Origin: Clostridia bacterium
GTDB taxonomy: Bacteria; Bacillota; Clostridia; TANB77; CAG-508
Length of the DNA stretch: 64,000 nucleotides
Assembly (NCBI GenBank): GCA_022792135.1
Contig: JAAWAM010000022.1
Location: 1-64,000, forward strand
Direction of reading: 5' to 3'
This document shows, piece after piece, positions 43,749 to 52,531 of this stretch. Each line of letters begins with the position of its first letter. Position 1 is the first letter of the stretch. The notes beneath the pieces were generated by a model. The model saw nothing but the letters and a program-made list of their open reading frames with translations. It ran no database searches and was not told the origin of the DNA. Position numbers and translations under genes: made by a program.

Positions 43749-44940
43749 TTGCTATCACCACCAGTCTTAGAAAGTCCTTCAGCAACATTATATCCTCTAA
43801 ATAGTTTAATAACTTGATTTACATTATATATAATTAAAAGTATAAATATTAAACCACGTACCCAACTATACCAAGTGGACTTATATTTTGTAACCCAACT
43901 GAAATTTATAAAATTTGGAATATTAAAATTACTAGTACCTACTTTATAATTATTTAAACTAATAGATATATCCTGACCACTTTCAACTTGTTTAACTGTT
44001 TCAAACATATCCACATAATCTTGATATGGTATTTTCTGTGATATATTAGATTTTATAAAATCTATTTTATTATTAAAATAATTTTCATTTGGTACAAATA
44101 GTCTAATAAAAAATTCCCATAAACTCTCAAAAAAACTACCTATCCATTTAAATAAAGTTTTTAAGAAAAAATTTTCACTAAATGGATTAAGATAATCAAT
44201 TATGCTACCAAGCAAAGCACCTAAAACCTTTGGTATCTCACATATTGCATCCCATATAAATTTCAAGAACTCCCATAAGGGTTCTAATAAAGAACCAATT
44301 ACTTTTCCTATATCACTTGCGATGTCACCAATCGCACTAAATATATCATCAAACCAATTAAGAATATTATCAAACCAATTGGTATCAGGATTTTGAATAT
44401 CTCCCCCATCACCTGAGGTATTTCCGTCACCTGTGTTATCTCCGGTATTATTATCTCCCCCACTGTCACTGGGGTTTTTTGAAAAACCAGTTCATGCGAA
44501 TTAGTATAAATATCAATAGTAGAATATATAACACTAGAACTATCATCATTAAATGAAAATGAACTACCTACTAAAGTACCTGTACTATAGCGTGGTACTT
44601 TTATAAATTCACTCCATTTGTTATCTAATAATTTATAAATAGTACAACAATAGGTTTTGTTCCCATGAAAAAAAAGACTTATCATATCATCACTAAAAAA
44701 AACATTATATCCTTCTGATAAAGAAGCTACATAATAATCACCTTTACAATAAAAAATAACATAATCATAATCATTTTGATTAAAAGGCAAATCTGTTAAA
44801 CTATATGTAATACCATTATATGAAAAGTTAAAACTTGCAAATGTATAAGTAGTAAATAAAAAAAATAAAATTAAAAAAATAGAAAATACTATTAAAAGTT
44901 TATTTTTTAATATACCTTTCATTTTTATTTCTCCTTTCAT
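43745..44940 (-). CDS. pIII-like adsorption/minor coat protein, -1 shift at an A6 run
   Basis: The N-terminal part has a signal peptide (KNKLLIVFSIFLILFFLF...TFA) and a beta-rich domain. After FQK, frame 0 reads on to a stop at 44308. Moving to the -1 frame at the AAAAAA run (near 44474-44479) gives KNPSDSGGDNNTGDNTGDG, a Gly/Asp linker typical of pIII. Amphipathic repeats (NWFDNILNWFDDIF) and a C-terminal membrane helix (SWVRGLIFILLIIYNV) follow, about 398 aa in total. The downstream frame has no credible start before the linker. It could be programmed slippage, a mutation or an assembly error. Confidence 0.75.
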
Positions 44941-44948
44941 TTCATTCT

Positions 44949-44989
44949 AAAAAAGAGCCCACACGACATTAAAAAATGTCGTTGTGGGC
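44949..44989 (-). terminator. Strong terminator after the major coat gene
   Basis: GCCCACAACGACATT / AATGTCGTGTGGGC with TTTTTT after it on the minus strand. A terminator behind gene VIII is a standard inovirus feature that raises coat expression over the downstream genes. Confidence 0.9.
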
Positions 44990-44998
44990 ATACTATTC

Positions 44999-45166
44999 CT
45001 ATAAGAATTTATATACAATTCTAGGAATTAAAGAAACGGCTACCATAATACCCATAATAGTTAAACCAACAGGAATTAAAACTCCTAAATTAGAAGTTAT
45101 GGCAGAAAGTAGTCCATCAAACATAGCACTAGTTAGTGTCAAACCTTTTACGGCTGTTTCTCCCAT
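44999..45166 (-). CDS. Major coat protein, pVIII-like, 55 aa
   Basis: An ATG after GGAAAGGAGCGAAAC opens MGETAVKGLTLTSAMFDGLL, then an apolar helix (LGVLIPVGLTIMGIMVAVSL) and a basic end (PRIVYKFL). An amphipathic N-part, central membrane helix and basic C-tail are the hallmarks of filamentous-phage major coat proteins. A cleavable signal is absent, as in several monoderm inoviruses. It is directly followed by a strong terminator. Confidence 0.88.
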   Translation of the reverse strand: MGETAVKGLTLTSAMFDGLLSAITSNLGVLIPVGLTIMGIMVAVSLIPRIVYKFL

Positions 45167-45257
45167 GTTTCGCTCCTTTCCTTATAGAAATAATTATTCC
45201 TATAATAATAAATATATATTAGTTTCTAATAAATTTTTAATAGCAAAAAAGATAATG

Positions 45258-45398
45258 CTAATAAAAAAATCTACTAAAAAACCAATAACCAAAATGAATA
45301 ATTAAAAGTAATACAAAACTATAAAAAAATATTTGTAGAAATGTGCTTATAGTTCGTAAATATACTAAAATTTCACTAAGAATTTCCAATTCTGACAA
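45258..45398 (-). CDS. Small phage membrane protein, 46 aa (pVII/pIX-like candidate)
   Basis: A TTG nine bases after GGAG and just past the stop of the ssDNA-binding gene opens 46 codons: SELEILSEILVYLRTIST, then a helix FLQIFFYSFVLLLIIHFGYW and a short basic end. A further frame of about 30 codons overlaps its 3' end. Tiny one-helix proteins between genes V and VIII are typical of filamentous phages. Confidence 0.6.
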   Translation of the reverse strand: MSELEILSEILVYLRTISTFLQIFFYSFVLLLIIHFGYWFFSRFFY

Positions 45399-45399
45399 A

Positions 45400-45666
45400 T
45401 TACTCAACTCCTATTAATGTACAATTCCAATAACTTGTACGTCTTTCTTTATTAAATTCTCTATCGAATTCACAAACTAAAGTTATCTTAGCAAATCTTT
45501 GTAAATTTAATGGAGATACTTGTTCAATTACTTTTGGATTTTTAGCTATAAAATTAAATTTTTTATTGTTTTGACTTAATACATTTAAGCTTAAATATCT
45601 CTCTCCATCTTTTGTAGTTCCTTCTCTTTTGTCAATAAAGAAAAAAACTTGTTTAGCAACAATCAT
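45400..45666 (-). CDS. Phage ssDNA-binding protein, pV-like
   Basis: The ATG at 45666 follows AAAGGAGTATTCATT and gives 88 aa. It is a small strand-rich protein (KQVFFFIDKREGTTKDGERY, SLNVLSQNNKKFNFIAK, QRFAKITLVCEFDREF) whose length and order fit the pV-like OB/RstB-type ssDNA-binding proteins of inoviruses. It is the first gene of the minus-strand phage block. Confidence 0.75.
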   Translation of the reverse strand: MIVAKQVFFFIDKREGTTKDGERYLSLNVLSQNNKKFNFIAKNPKVIEQVSPLNLQRFAKITLVCEFDREFNKERRTSYWNCTLIGVE

Positions 45667-45743
45667 AATGAATACTCCTTTCAATAAAAAATAGACTTTA
45701 ATAAATTTTAGTTTTACTAAAATTTATTAAAATCTATTTATAA

Positions 45744-45771
45744 AAACTTTGATTTTGTGCAATGTTATATT
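45744..45771. repeat. Right att direct repeat of the prophage (dif-like)
   Basis: AAAACTTTGATTTTGTGCAA and TGTTATAT, one base different from 39876-39903. The prophage block lies exactly between the two copies. Confidence 0.8.
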
Positions 45772-45905
45772 TATAATTAATAAGCACATCTTTTATATGC
45801 CCTATCAAAATAGAATTATATATAAAATTATATAATTAATATAAAATATATCTATTAAATATCATATTCCTTCCCTTTACAATTTTTAAGTTTTTCTCAA
45901 CCGTC

Positions 45906-45948
45906 CAAAAAAGACTAAGTGCCATCAAAGCAAACCTAGTCTTTTTTT
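45906..45948 (-). terminator. Terminator after rho
   Basis: AAAAAAAGACTAGG / CTTAGTCTTTTTT stem-loop follows the rho stop on the minus strand and has T-runs on both sides. Confidence 0.8.
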
Positions 45949-45963
45949 GTGCAAAGTATTTTT

Positions 45964-47325
45964 CTATTTAAATCTTCTTAAATAATTTTCCATCTTTTCA
46001 ATAAATTCATCATTATTTTTAGTTTGTGTCATTTGGCTAATCACTTGTTCAGTAACATCTGCAATTGGCATACTATTCATAGCTTTTCTAAGGGCAAAAA
46101 CAGTGTCTTTTTCTTGTTTTGTTAACAATAAGTCTTCCCTTCTGGTTCCTGACTTATTAATGTCGATAGCTGGGTAAATGCGTCTTTCGGATAATTTTCT
46201 GTCTAAGTGAACTTCCATATTTCCTGTACCTTTGAATTCTTCAAAGATGACATCATCCATTCTACTTCCTGTATCGATTAAAGCAGTTGCTAATATTGTT
46301 AAACTTCCTCCATGCTCTATGTTTCTTGCTGCTCCAAAGAATTTTTTTGGTTTATGTAGCGCTGCTGGATCAATACCACCAGATAAAGTTCTTCCAGAAG
46401 ATGGAATTACTAAGTTGTATGCTCTTGTAAGTCTTGTAATACTGTCTAATAAAATAACAACATCTTTTCCATGCTCTATGATTCTTTTGGCTCTTTCTAG
46501 TACCATTTCTGCTACTTTTACATGATGTTCTGGTAATTCGTCAAAGGTTGAATGAATGACTTGTCCTTTGATGGAACGTTTCATGTCTGTTACTTCTTCT
46601 GGTCTTTCGTCGATTAATAATACGATTAATTCTACTTCTGGATTATTTTTGGTAATACTATTGGCTACTTTTTTTAATAAGGTCGTTTTTCCTACTTTTG
46701 GTTGAGCTACAATCATTCCCCTTTGTCCTTTTCCAATTGGACACATTAAGTCTATGATTCTTGTAGCATAATCGTTTGGCATTGTTTCTAATTTTAGTCT
46801 TTCATTTGGATAAATTGGTGTTAACTCATCAAACCTTTTTCTTTTCATTGCTTTTTCTGGATGCTCACCATTGACTTCCCCAACAAATATTAAAGATGGA
46901 AATTTTTCTCCTTCTCTGAATCTTGAAATTCCTTTTATAATATCTCCATTATCTAATCGAAATCTTCTTATTTGAACCATGGATATATATACATCTTTAT
47001 CGCTTGATAAATAGTTATCTCCTCTTAAAAAACCATAACCATCAGGTAATATGTCTAATATTCCTTCAACAATTTCGTCTCCTTCATTTGTTAGTTTATA
47101 GTCTACGATTGGTTCTCCATTTTCATTGTAGTGTTTTTCAATTGTTTCTTTTTCTACTGGTTCAAAAGTGAAATTATTATGGTTTTCTACTACTTCTTCT
47201 GAAGTTACAATTTGTTTTAAAACGATTATTAATTCATCTTTTTTTAATTTTGATATATTTTTTATGTTATTTTCTTTTGCTAATGTTTTTAGTTCTGTTA
47301 ATGTCATTTCTTCTAAATTTGACAT
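45964..47325 (-). CDS. rho: Transcription termination factor Rho
   Basis: The 453-aa hexameric RNA helicase has a Rho N-terminal SAP-like helix ([20 protein letters not shown]), the RNA-binding cold-shock-like domain ([30 protein letters not shown]) and the ATPase core: [19 protein letters not shown] (Walker A), [18 protein letters not shown] (Walker B), the Q-loop [10 protein letters not shown] and the R-loop. It starts after AGGAGGTATTT. The end matches the standard family length. Confidence 0.98.
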   Translation of the reverse strand: MSNLEEMTLTELKTLAKENNIKNISKLKKDELIIVLKQIVTSEEVVENHNNFTFEPVEKETIEKHYNENGEPIVDYKLTNEGDEIVEGILDILPDGYGFLRGDNYLSSDKDVYISMVQIRRFRLDNGDIIKGISRFREGEKFPSLIFVGEVNGEHPEKAMKRKRFDELTPIYPNERLKLETMPNDYATRIIDLMCPIGKGQRGMIVAQPKVGKTTLLKKVANSITKNNPEVELIVLLIDERPEEVTDMKRSIKGQVIHSTFDELPEHHVKVAEMVLERAKRIIEHGKDVVILLDSITRLTRAYNLVIPSSGRTLSGGIDPAALHKPKKFFGAARNIEHGGSLTILATALIDTGSRMDDVIFEEFKGTGNMEVHLDRKLSERRIYPAIDINKSGTRREDLLLTKQEKDTVFALRKAMNSMPIADVTEQVISQMTQTKNNDEFIEKMENYLRRFK

Positions 47326-47485
47326 AAATACCTCCTATTAATTTAGTTTTTATATTTTATTAATTTTATTGGGAAATTTTAACGAATATAAATAACATTT
47401 ATAGTATAACATATTTTGGGAAGAAATTAAATATTTTTTACAAAAAAAGTAAAAAATTATAGATAAAAGGATGTAATTGTAAAAT

Positions 47486-47761
47486 TTACATCCCTTTATC
47501 TATATATACTCTTTCGTTTGGATAGTACATATCCAATTTTTCTCTTGCTGCTTGTTCAATAAATTCTAATGAATTTACATCATCTTTTTTCTTAGCAAGT
47601 TCTTGTTTATTTTCTTTTTCTTCTTCTATTTTTTGAGATAGTTCTTGACTATCTTGACTATATTGATTTAAAGTTTTTTGTTGACTCATTAAGGTAAAAA
47701 TAACATAGATGCCTATGATTAATACCAATAATCTTTTTGATAGCTTTTTGCTCTTTTTCAT
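47486..47761 (-). CDS. divIC: Septum formation initiator, DivIC/FtsL-like
   Basis: The 91-aa single-pass protein has a short basic cytoplasmic start, a membrane helix (RLLVLIIGIYVIFTLM) and an extracellular coiled coil (SQELSQKIEEEKENKQELAKK) that ends in the family's EQAAREKLDMYYPNERVYID. It is a divisome linker. Its place after yabP-yabQ is the conserved Firmicute arrangement. Confidence 0.92.
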   Translation of the reverse strand: MKKSKKLSKRLLVLIIGIYVIFTLMSQQKTLNQYSQDSQELSQKIEEEKENKQELAKKKDDVNSLEFIEQAAREKLDMYYPNERVYIDKGM

Positions 47762-47853
47762 AAGTTACTCTCTCTCCAATTCTAATGTGTTAATCTTTAC
47801 GGATATTATATTTATATAATTCTACATAAGTTTTAAAATTCCTTCTTATATTT

Positions 47854-48351
47854 TTAATTTTCTACATTATTTTTGATTTTTTTATTGCTTTTTGGAAGTT
47901 TTATAATATTTTTCAATAAATTTGTAATATTTTTTCTTATATTGATAATAATAAAAGAAATTGGTTTTAAAAATAATTTTTTTACTAGTTTATAAAGATA
48001 TCGAAAAGGAAGGCTTAAAATTCCAAATATTTTTAGTAATATCTTTTTGAAAAAATTTATGACTGTTACACTTATCTTTATAATATATGAGCTGAACGTT
48101 AACATATACATAAGAAGGCCTATACCAATTGCCAAAAACATAAATAATCGGATTTCACCATTGTTAAAAATAAATATGGAATATAATACGATAATTCCTG
48201 TTAAAATCCAAAATAAGATGTCCTCAATATAGGTAATGATATCGCTTGTTTTAAAGGACTTTCTCATGATTCGGAAGAAATCAAAAAGCAATCCTATGAT
48301 AATTCCATTTGCAATAAAGATTGAAAATAAATAAGCTTGATTGGTAACCAT
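47854..48351 (-). CDS. yabQ: Spore cortex biosynthesis protein YabQ
   Basis: The 165-aa membrane protein has about four helices in the first 100 residues (FIANGIIIGLLFDFFRIMRK, ITYIEDILFWILTGIIVLY, RLFMFLAIGIGLLMYML) and a basic tail. It matches YabQ in topology and in gene order, between yabP and divIC. YabQ sits in the outer forespore membrane and is needed for cortex formation. Confidence 0.9.
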   Translation of the reverse strand: MVTNQAYLFSIFIANGIIIGLLFDFFRIMRKSFKTSDIITYIEDILFWILTGIIVLYSIFIFNNGEIRLFMFLAIGIGLLMYMLTFSSYIIKISVTVINFFKKILLKIFGILSLPFRYLYKLVKKLFLKPISFIIINIRKNITNLLKNIIKLPKSNKKIKNNVEN

Positions 48352-48375
48352 TCTAAATTTCTCCTTAGGTAAAAA

Positions 48376-48675
48376 TTATTTAAAAATCTTGCTAATTAAA
48401 CTTCCTTTGTTTTTTTCTGTATTTTTATTGTCACTATAAGTTAGTGATGAAATATCTCCTTCTACAATTACTTCTGATGTATCAATACTTAGTTTATTAA
48501 TGCGAAGGCTTTCTCCTTTTACGGTTAATAGTCCTAATTCCGTTTCTAAAATGACAACTTGGTCATCAAAACTCAAGACATCTAAAACACCAGATATACT
48601 TAATTTTTGTCTATTCTCTAATATAATATTTTGGATGACTCCTGTATTAATCGTTTTTCTTTCATCTACTGTCAT
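48376..48675 (-). CDS. yabP: Spore coat/cortex protein YabP
   Basis: The 99-aa protein is beta-rich with the YabP/YqfC pattern: RQKLSISGVLDVLSFDDQVV then LETELGLLTVKGESLRINKL and LDTSEVIVEGDI-like SIDTSEVIVEGDISSLTYS. Its partner yabQ follows 24 bases later. Expression is expected in the mother cell under SigE. Confidence 0.93.
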   Translation of the reverse strand: MTVDERKTINTGVIQNIILENRQKLSISGVLDVLSFDDQVVILETELGLLTVKGESLRINKLSIDTSEVIVEGDISSLTYSDNKNTEKNKGSLISKIFK

Positions 48676-48741
48676 TTTCTCTACCCCCTTGTTATTTTTC
48701 TTGCTAAATTATATATATTCAGAGTTTGTCTTGTTTAGAAC

Positions 48742-48780
48742 TAAAAAACTAGAAGTTCAGCAAATTTTCTGAACTTCTAG
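48742..48780 (-). terminator. Terminator after lysC
   Basis: CTAGAAGTTCAG / CTGAACTTCTAG perfect 12-bp stem with TTTTTT following on the minus strand. Confidence 0.88.
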
Positions 48781-48787
48781 GGAAATC

Positions 48788-49750
48788 TTATGAAAATATT
48801 TTATTGTGTATTTTTACAAGTATAGCGTCTTCAATGATATCTTTAAATGTAATAGAGATTTTAGATTCTGATACTTCAAAATTTAACATTTCTAATTTAC
48901 TTTCTTTTATTAAATCTAATACTTGTTGAATCATTGAAACATTTCGGATAACACCATTTCCTACAATGGAAATTCTGGATACATCCTTTTTAATGATACT
49001 TTTAATGGTATCTTCTTCAATAATATCTGAAATAACGGTTCCAGGTTTGTTATTAAAAGTCGATTTTGTAATAATAGGGATTTTAAATTTTTCTCCAATT
49101 TCTACGCATCGATTATGAAGTACTTTTGCTCCTTCACTTGCCACTTCTTTCATTTCTTGATAAGAAAGTGCTGCTAGTTTTTTAGCTTCTTTTACTTTAT
49201 TGGGATCGGTTGTATAAACACCGTCTACATCAGAAAAGATGTAACAATTCTTTGCTTTTAGAGCTGCTGCCATTGCTACTGCTGTTGTATCCGAGCCTCC
49301 TCTTCCTAGTGTTGTAATATCTGTGTTTTGATTAACTCCTTGAAAACCAGCAATGATAACAATTTTTCTTTCCTTTAGCTCACAAAGCACTCTTGCTGTA
49401 TCAATATATTGGATGACAGCATCTTGATTGGTATTATTGGTATATATTCCAGCTTGCCATCCAGTGAGTGAAACTGCTTTGTATCCCATACTATTTAATA
49501 AAATTGCTAGTTTAGCAATGGAAACTTGTTCTCCGCTACTAAGCAGAGAATCTAATTCTCTATTAATGGTAATTGGAGATAATTCTTTTGCCTCTTGCAT
49601 TAATTTATCTGTTGTTTTCCCTTGAGCCGATAAAATAACTACAATATTATTTCCTTTATTATATAAATTAATAATTCGATTTGCTACTAATTTTAATTTT
49701 TCATGATCAGCAACAGAACTACCTCCAAACTTTAAAACGATTGTGTCCAT
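48788..49750 (-). CDS. lysC: Aspartate kinase, short form
   Basis: This enzyme phosphorylates aspartate, the first step to lysine, threonine, methionine and diaminopimelate. The kinase domain has VLKFGGSSVAD, LLSSGEQVSIAKLA, GFQGV, TTLGRGGSDTTAVAMAAAL and YTTDPNKV. At 320 aa it is about 80 residues shorter than usual, with space for roughly one ACT domain (ISIVGNGVIRNVSMIQQVLD). Feedback regulation may therefore differ. A run of related short forms is known in clostridia, so truncation need not mean loss of function. Confidence 0.92.
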   Translation of the reverse strand: MDTIVLKFGGSSVADHEKLKLVANRIINLYNKGNNIVVILSAQGKTTDKLMQEAKELSPITINRELDSLLSSGEQVSIAKLAILLNSMGYKAVSLTGWQAGIYTNNTNQDAVIQYIDTARVLCELKERKIVIIAGFQGVNQNTDITTLGRGGSDTTAVAMAAALKAKNCYIFSDVDGVYTTDPNKVKEAKKLAALSYQEMKEVASEGAKVLHNRCVEIGEKFKIPIITKSTFNNKPGTVISDIIEEDTIKSIIKKDVSRISIVGNGVIRNVSMIQQVLDLIKESKLEMLNFEVSESKISITFKDIIEDAILVKIHNKIFS

Positions 49751-49866
49751 TTAGGAACCACCTCTTTTGCTTAATGTAAGAACCTTATCTAATTTTAAAT
49801 ACGGTTCTTTTTATTATATGCAATAAAATAGAAAAAAGAGACAGGTCTCTATCTCTTTTTTTGTAG

Positions 49867-50971
49867 TTATGATAAACTTGCTTTTAAATAACTTTCAATA
49901 AATCCATCAATTTCGCCATTCATAACACTTTCTACGTTTCCCACTTCATAATTGGTTCTATGGTCTTTTACCATCGTGTAAGGGCAAAAGACATAAGAAC
50001 GTATTTGGCTTCCCCAAGCAATGTCTTTTTGCTCTCCTTTTAAATCTTCTATTTTTTCTTTTTGTTCTTTTTCTTTTAAATCTAGTAGTTTGGATTTTAA
50101 CATACGCATAGCCGTTTCTTTATTTTGTATTTGAGAACGTTCAGATTGACAAGCTACTACGATATTAGTTGGTATGTGAGTGATTCTGACAGCAGAAGAA
50201 GTTTTATTAATATGTTGCCCCCCTGCTCCTGATGCTCGATAAGTATCAATTCTTAAATCATCCATATTAATTTCTATTTCAATATCATCTGTTATTTCTG
50301 GTAAAACCTCTATAGATGCAAATGAGGTGTGCCTTCTTCCTCCACTGTCAAATGGAGAAATTCTAACTAATCGATGAACTCCTTTTTCACATTTTAAGTA
50401 ACCATATGCATTTTCGCCAATTACTTCAAATGTTACACTTTTTAAGCCTGCCTCTTCCCCTTCTAGATAATCTAGTTCTTTTATTTCGTAACTTGCTTTA
50501 TTGGCCCATCTTGTATACATTCGATATAACATTTCTGCCCAATCTTGCGATTCTGTTCCGCCTGCTCCTGGATGAATGGTAAGGATCGCATTATTGTTGT
50601 CATATTTTCCAGATAAAAGAGTAGATAATTCTAACTTTTCGAAATCCTTTTCTATTTTTTTTGTGTTTTTTAAAATGTCTTTTGCTATTTCTTGGTCTGA
50701 TTCTAGCTCAACTAATTCTGTTAATTCTTGCAAGTTTCGAATTTCGTTTTGAATGGTTTTGAAATCTGTATATTTTGCTTTTAATTGCTTGATTCTAGTT
50801 AATACTTTGGTAGAGTTTTTACTGTTATTCCAAAAATTCTCTTCCATTGTTTGTGTTTCTAAGTTTGATAATTCTTTTTCTAAATTAACGATGTCAAAGT
50901 GACTCACCCAAATCGCTTATTTTTTTACTTAAATTTTCTAATCGTCTTGTATTTTCTTCTAGTTCTAACAT
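49867..50971 (-). CDS. prfB: Peptide chain release factor 2 with programmed +1 frameshift
   Basis: The gene starts at the ATG at 50971 after AAGGAGTGTGATAAA, reads about 25 codons (LELEENTRRLENLSKKISDL) and meets the in-frame stop CTT TGA C (TGA at 50896-50894). A +1 shift continues into DIVNLEKEL and the main body. The GGQ loop is in RASGAGGQHINKTSSAVRI, with the anticodon-like SPF in RISPFDS. RF2 reads UGA, so a shortage of RF2 raises shifting and thus its own synthesis. Confidence 0.97.
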
Positions 50972-51017
50972 TTTATCACACTCCTTGTTTACATTCGATT
51001 TTACCATTGGTTATTTA

Positions 51018-51368
51018 TTATTTTCCCCATTTTCTTTTTATATTTTCTTTCTCTTTGTCTTTTAATGCTTTATATAAATCAATATTAAGTTTATTACACA
51101 CACTATTTAATACGATAAATACATCTGCAACTTCACTTTCAATTGTATCGTAATGATTTATTTTACTCTTATCAATACTCATAGATGTTGCATTTTTTCG
51201 TATTGATTTCGCTAGTTCTCCAACTTCTTCTAGTAATAATAACATCGTTTTTTCAATTTCTTGTTGTGCAAATCCTCTAATCTCTATTACTTCTTTTATA
51301 TATTGTTGTACTTCTTGTAATGTATTATTTTGGTTTAATTTATTCCATAATTCTAATTGTTCATTCAC
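51018..51368 (-). CDS. MazG-like nucleotide pyrophosphohydrolase
   Basis: The 116-aa all-helical protein has the MazG-type metal motif EExxE-12-ExxD: LLLLEEVGELAKSIRK and, later, SEVADVFIVLNSV. Such proteins hydrolyse non-canonical or excess (d)NTPs. It starts with MNEQLELWNKLN. The next fragment upstream is a broken ATPase, so its neighbourhood is decayed. Confidence 0.85.
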   Translation of the reverse strand: MNEQLELWNKLNQNNTLQEVQQYIKEVIEIRGFAQQEIEKTMLLLLEEVGELAKSIRKNATSMSIDKSKINHYDTIESEVADVFIVLNSVCNKLNIDLYKALKDKEKENIKRKWGK

Positions 51369-51393
51369 TATTTGTTTTCATCTCCATCCATCT

Positions 51394-51504
51394 TCATTTA
51401 TATATTTCGTTCGACTTTTTAATTATAATTTGTTTTCCAGCTTCATTTTCACCTACTAAACAAGTAATATTATCAGTGGTAATCCATTCACTTTCGTCTA
51501 TTTT
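51394..51504 (-). pseudogene. Remnant of an OLD/RecF-type ATPase N-terminus
   Basis: The frame reads ESEWITTDNITCLVGENEAGK then QIIIKKSNEIYK and stops. It covers only the first strand and Walker A of AAA_15/OLD-like ATPases (GENEAGK). No start codon is left and no further part of the gene is present, so it is a relic of a lost defence-type gene. Confidence 0.7.
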
Positions 51505-51571
51505 TAATTATGGCGAATTTGCCAGAATTAAATTTATTCATTTTTTAACTATGCTTTTGTATACTTTTATA

Positions 51572-52531
51572 CTATTTTACTATCCAATAGCAATTAATTG
51601 ATATAATTGATGTTGGCATACCTTCAATTTGAATATCAAATTTTAAACTTGGTTCAACAATAGTAGAAGCATTATGTATTCTAAAACTAAATTGCCATCC
51701 ATTATCTAAATATAGTTCAACTTTATTAGTGCTACCTGGTTTTAGTTGTATATCTACTAAACGAGTAGGTAAATTAACTAATGGTATCTTAACTTTGGCT
51801 TCCTCTTGTTTACTATTTTGATTTAATGTACCTCTCATATTAAATGTTTGTATTTGAGTTAATTTATGACTATCTATACTTATTATTTTATAAAAATCAA
51901 ATGCACCTAATAAATATTCAACCATTCTTTTGGGTAATTCAGGATATTCTTTATATGTTCTTTTTATTTCATCAATAAATGCATTTAATAATGGAACATA
52001 TACTTCTAAATCCTTATCAGGCAAATTTCTCCAAGTTGTTCTTTTATCCTTTTCTTTAGATAGATAATCAAAGATCGGTTTAACATCATCCCAATATTGT
52101 TCTGAACACTTTTTGTTATACCATCTTTCTCCAAAATCAAGTGTTTTAGCCAATCTACTATGTTTTACTGCAAAATGATTATGCTTAACACTAAAACCTA
52201 TTTCCCATTTTCTTTCTTTTCTAATTGCAACAATATCTCTTACATCACCAACTTCTCCCATTACATCAGGTTGTATTAATAATTCTACCTTATCATCATC
52301 TTTTTCAACAATCATTGGTTCTAAATCAAAAATTGTTTTTACAATAGATTCAGCGCTTATAATTAAGTTAGTTTGTAATGATTTATCAATAGATTTCCAA
52401 GCAGTTAGTGCTGTTTCAAAAGAACTATTTGATACTATTTGTACATTTCTATATTTTTTAATCTCTCTTTCAAATGTAATTAAACATATATATTCAAAAG
52501 CTCTTCCTTGATTATTGCTTTTATCACTCAC
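51572..52531 (-). CDS. Type II restriction endonuclease, HaeIII-like (predicted GGCC)
   Basis: The 319-aa protein matches the HaeIII endonuclease family along its length: NNQGRAFEYICLITFEREI, SSFETALTAWKSID, LIISAESIVKTIFDLEP, GEVGDVRDIVAIRKERKWEI, GFSVKHNHFAVKHSRL and FGERWYNKKCS. The GDVRDIV and SVKHNH stretches likely carry the PD-(D/E)XK acid and lysine. A GTG start directly at the stop of the methylase gene indicates coupling after protection is made. Specificity is inferred from the partner methylase. Confidence 0.9.
   Translation of the reverse strand: MSDKSNNQGRAFEYICLITFEREIKKYRNVQIVSNSSFETALTAWKSIDKSLQTNLIISAESIVKTIFDLEPMIVEKDDDKVELLIQPDVMGEVGDVRDIVAIRKERKWEIGFSVKHNHFAVKHSRLAKTLDFGERWYNKKCSEQYWDDVKPIFDYLSKEKDKRTTWRNLPDKDLEVYVPLLNAFIDEIKRTYKEYPELPKRMVEYLLGAFDFYKIISIDSHKLTQIQTFNMRGTLNQNSKQEEAKVKIPLVNLPTRLVDIQLKPGSTNKVELYLDNGWQFSFRIHNASTIVEPSLKFDIQIEGMPTSIISINCYWIVK

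Larger units (their letters stand above)
39876..45771 (-). mobile_element. Filamentous (inovirus-like) prophage
   Basis: About 5.9 kb between direct repeats holds, on the minus strand, a small ssDNA-binding protein, small membrane/coat proteins, a 55-aa major coat protein, a terminator, a Gly/Asp-rich adsorption protein, a pVI-like membrane protein, a Zot-type ATPase and a replication initiator. This is the canonical inovirus order. No integrase is encoded. The flanking repeat has a dif-like TTTTGCGCAATGTTATAT core, so host Xer recombinases probably integrated it. Confidence 0.92.

Noticed and set aside
44202..44396. Plus-strand ORF inside the phage adsorption gene
   Set aside because: It is a shadow of the Gly/Asp-rich and amphipathic minus-strand coding region and lacks a ribosome binding site.
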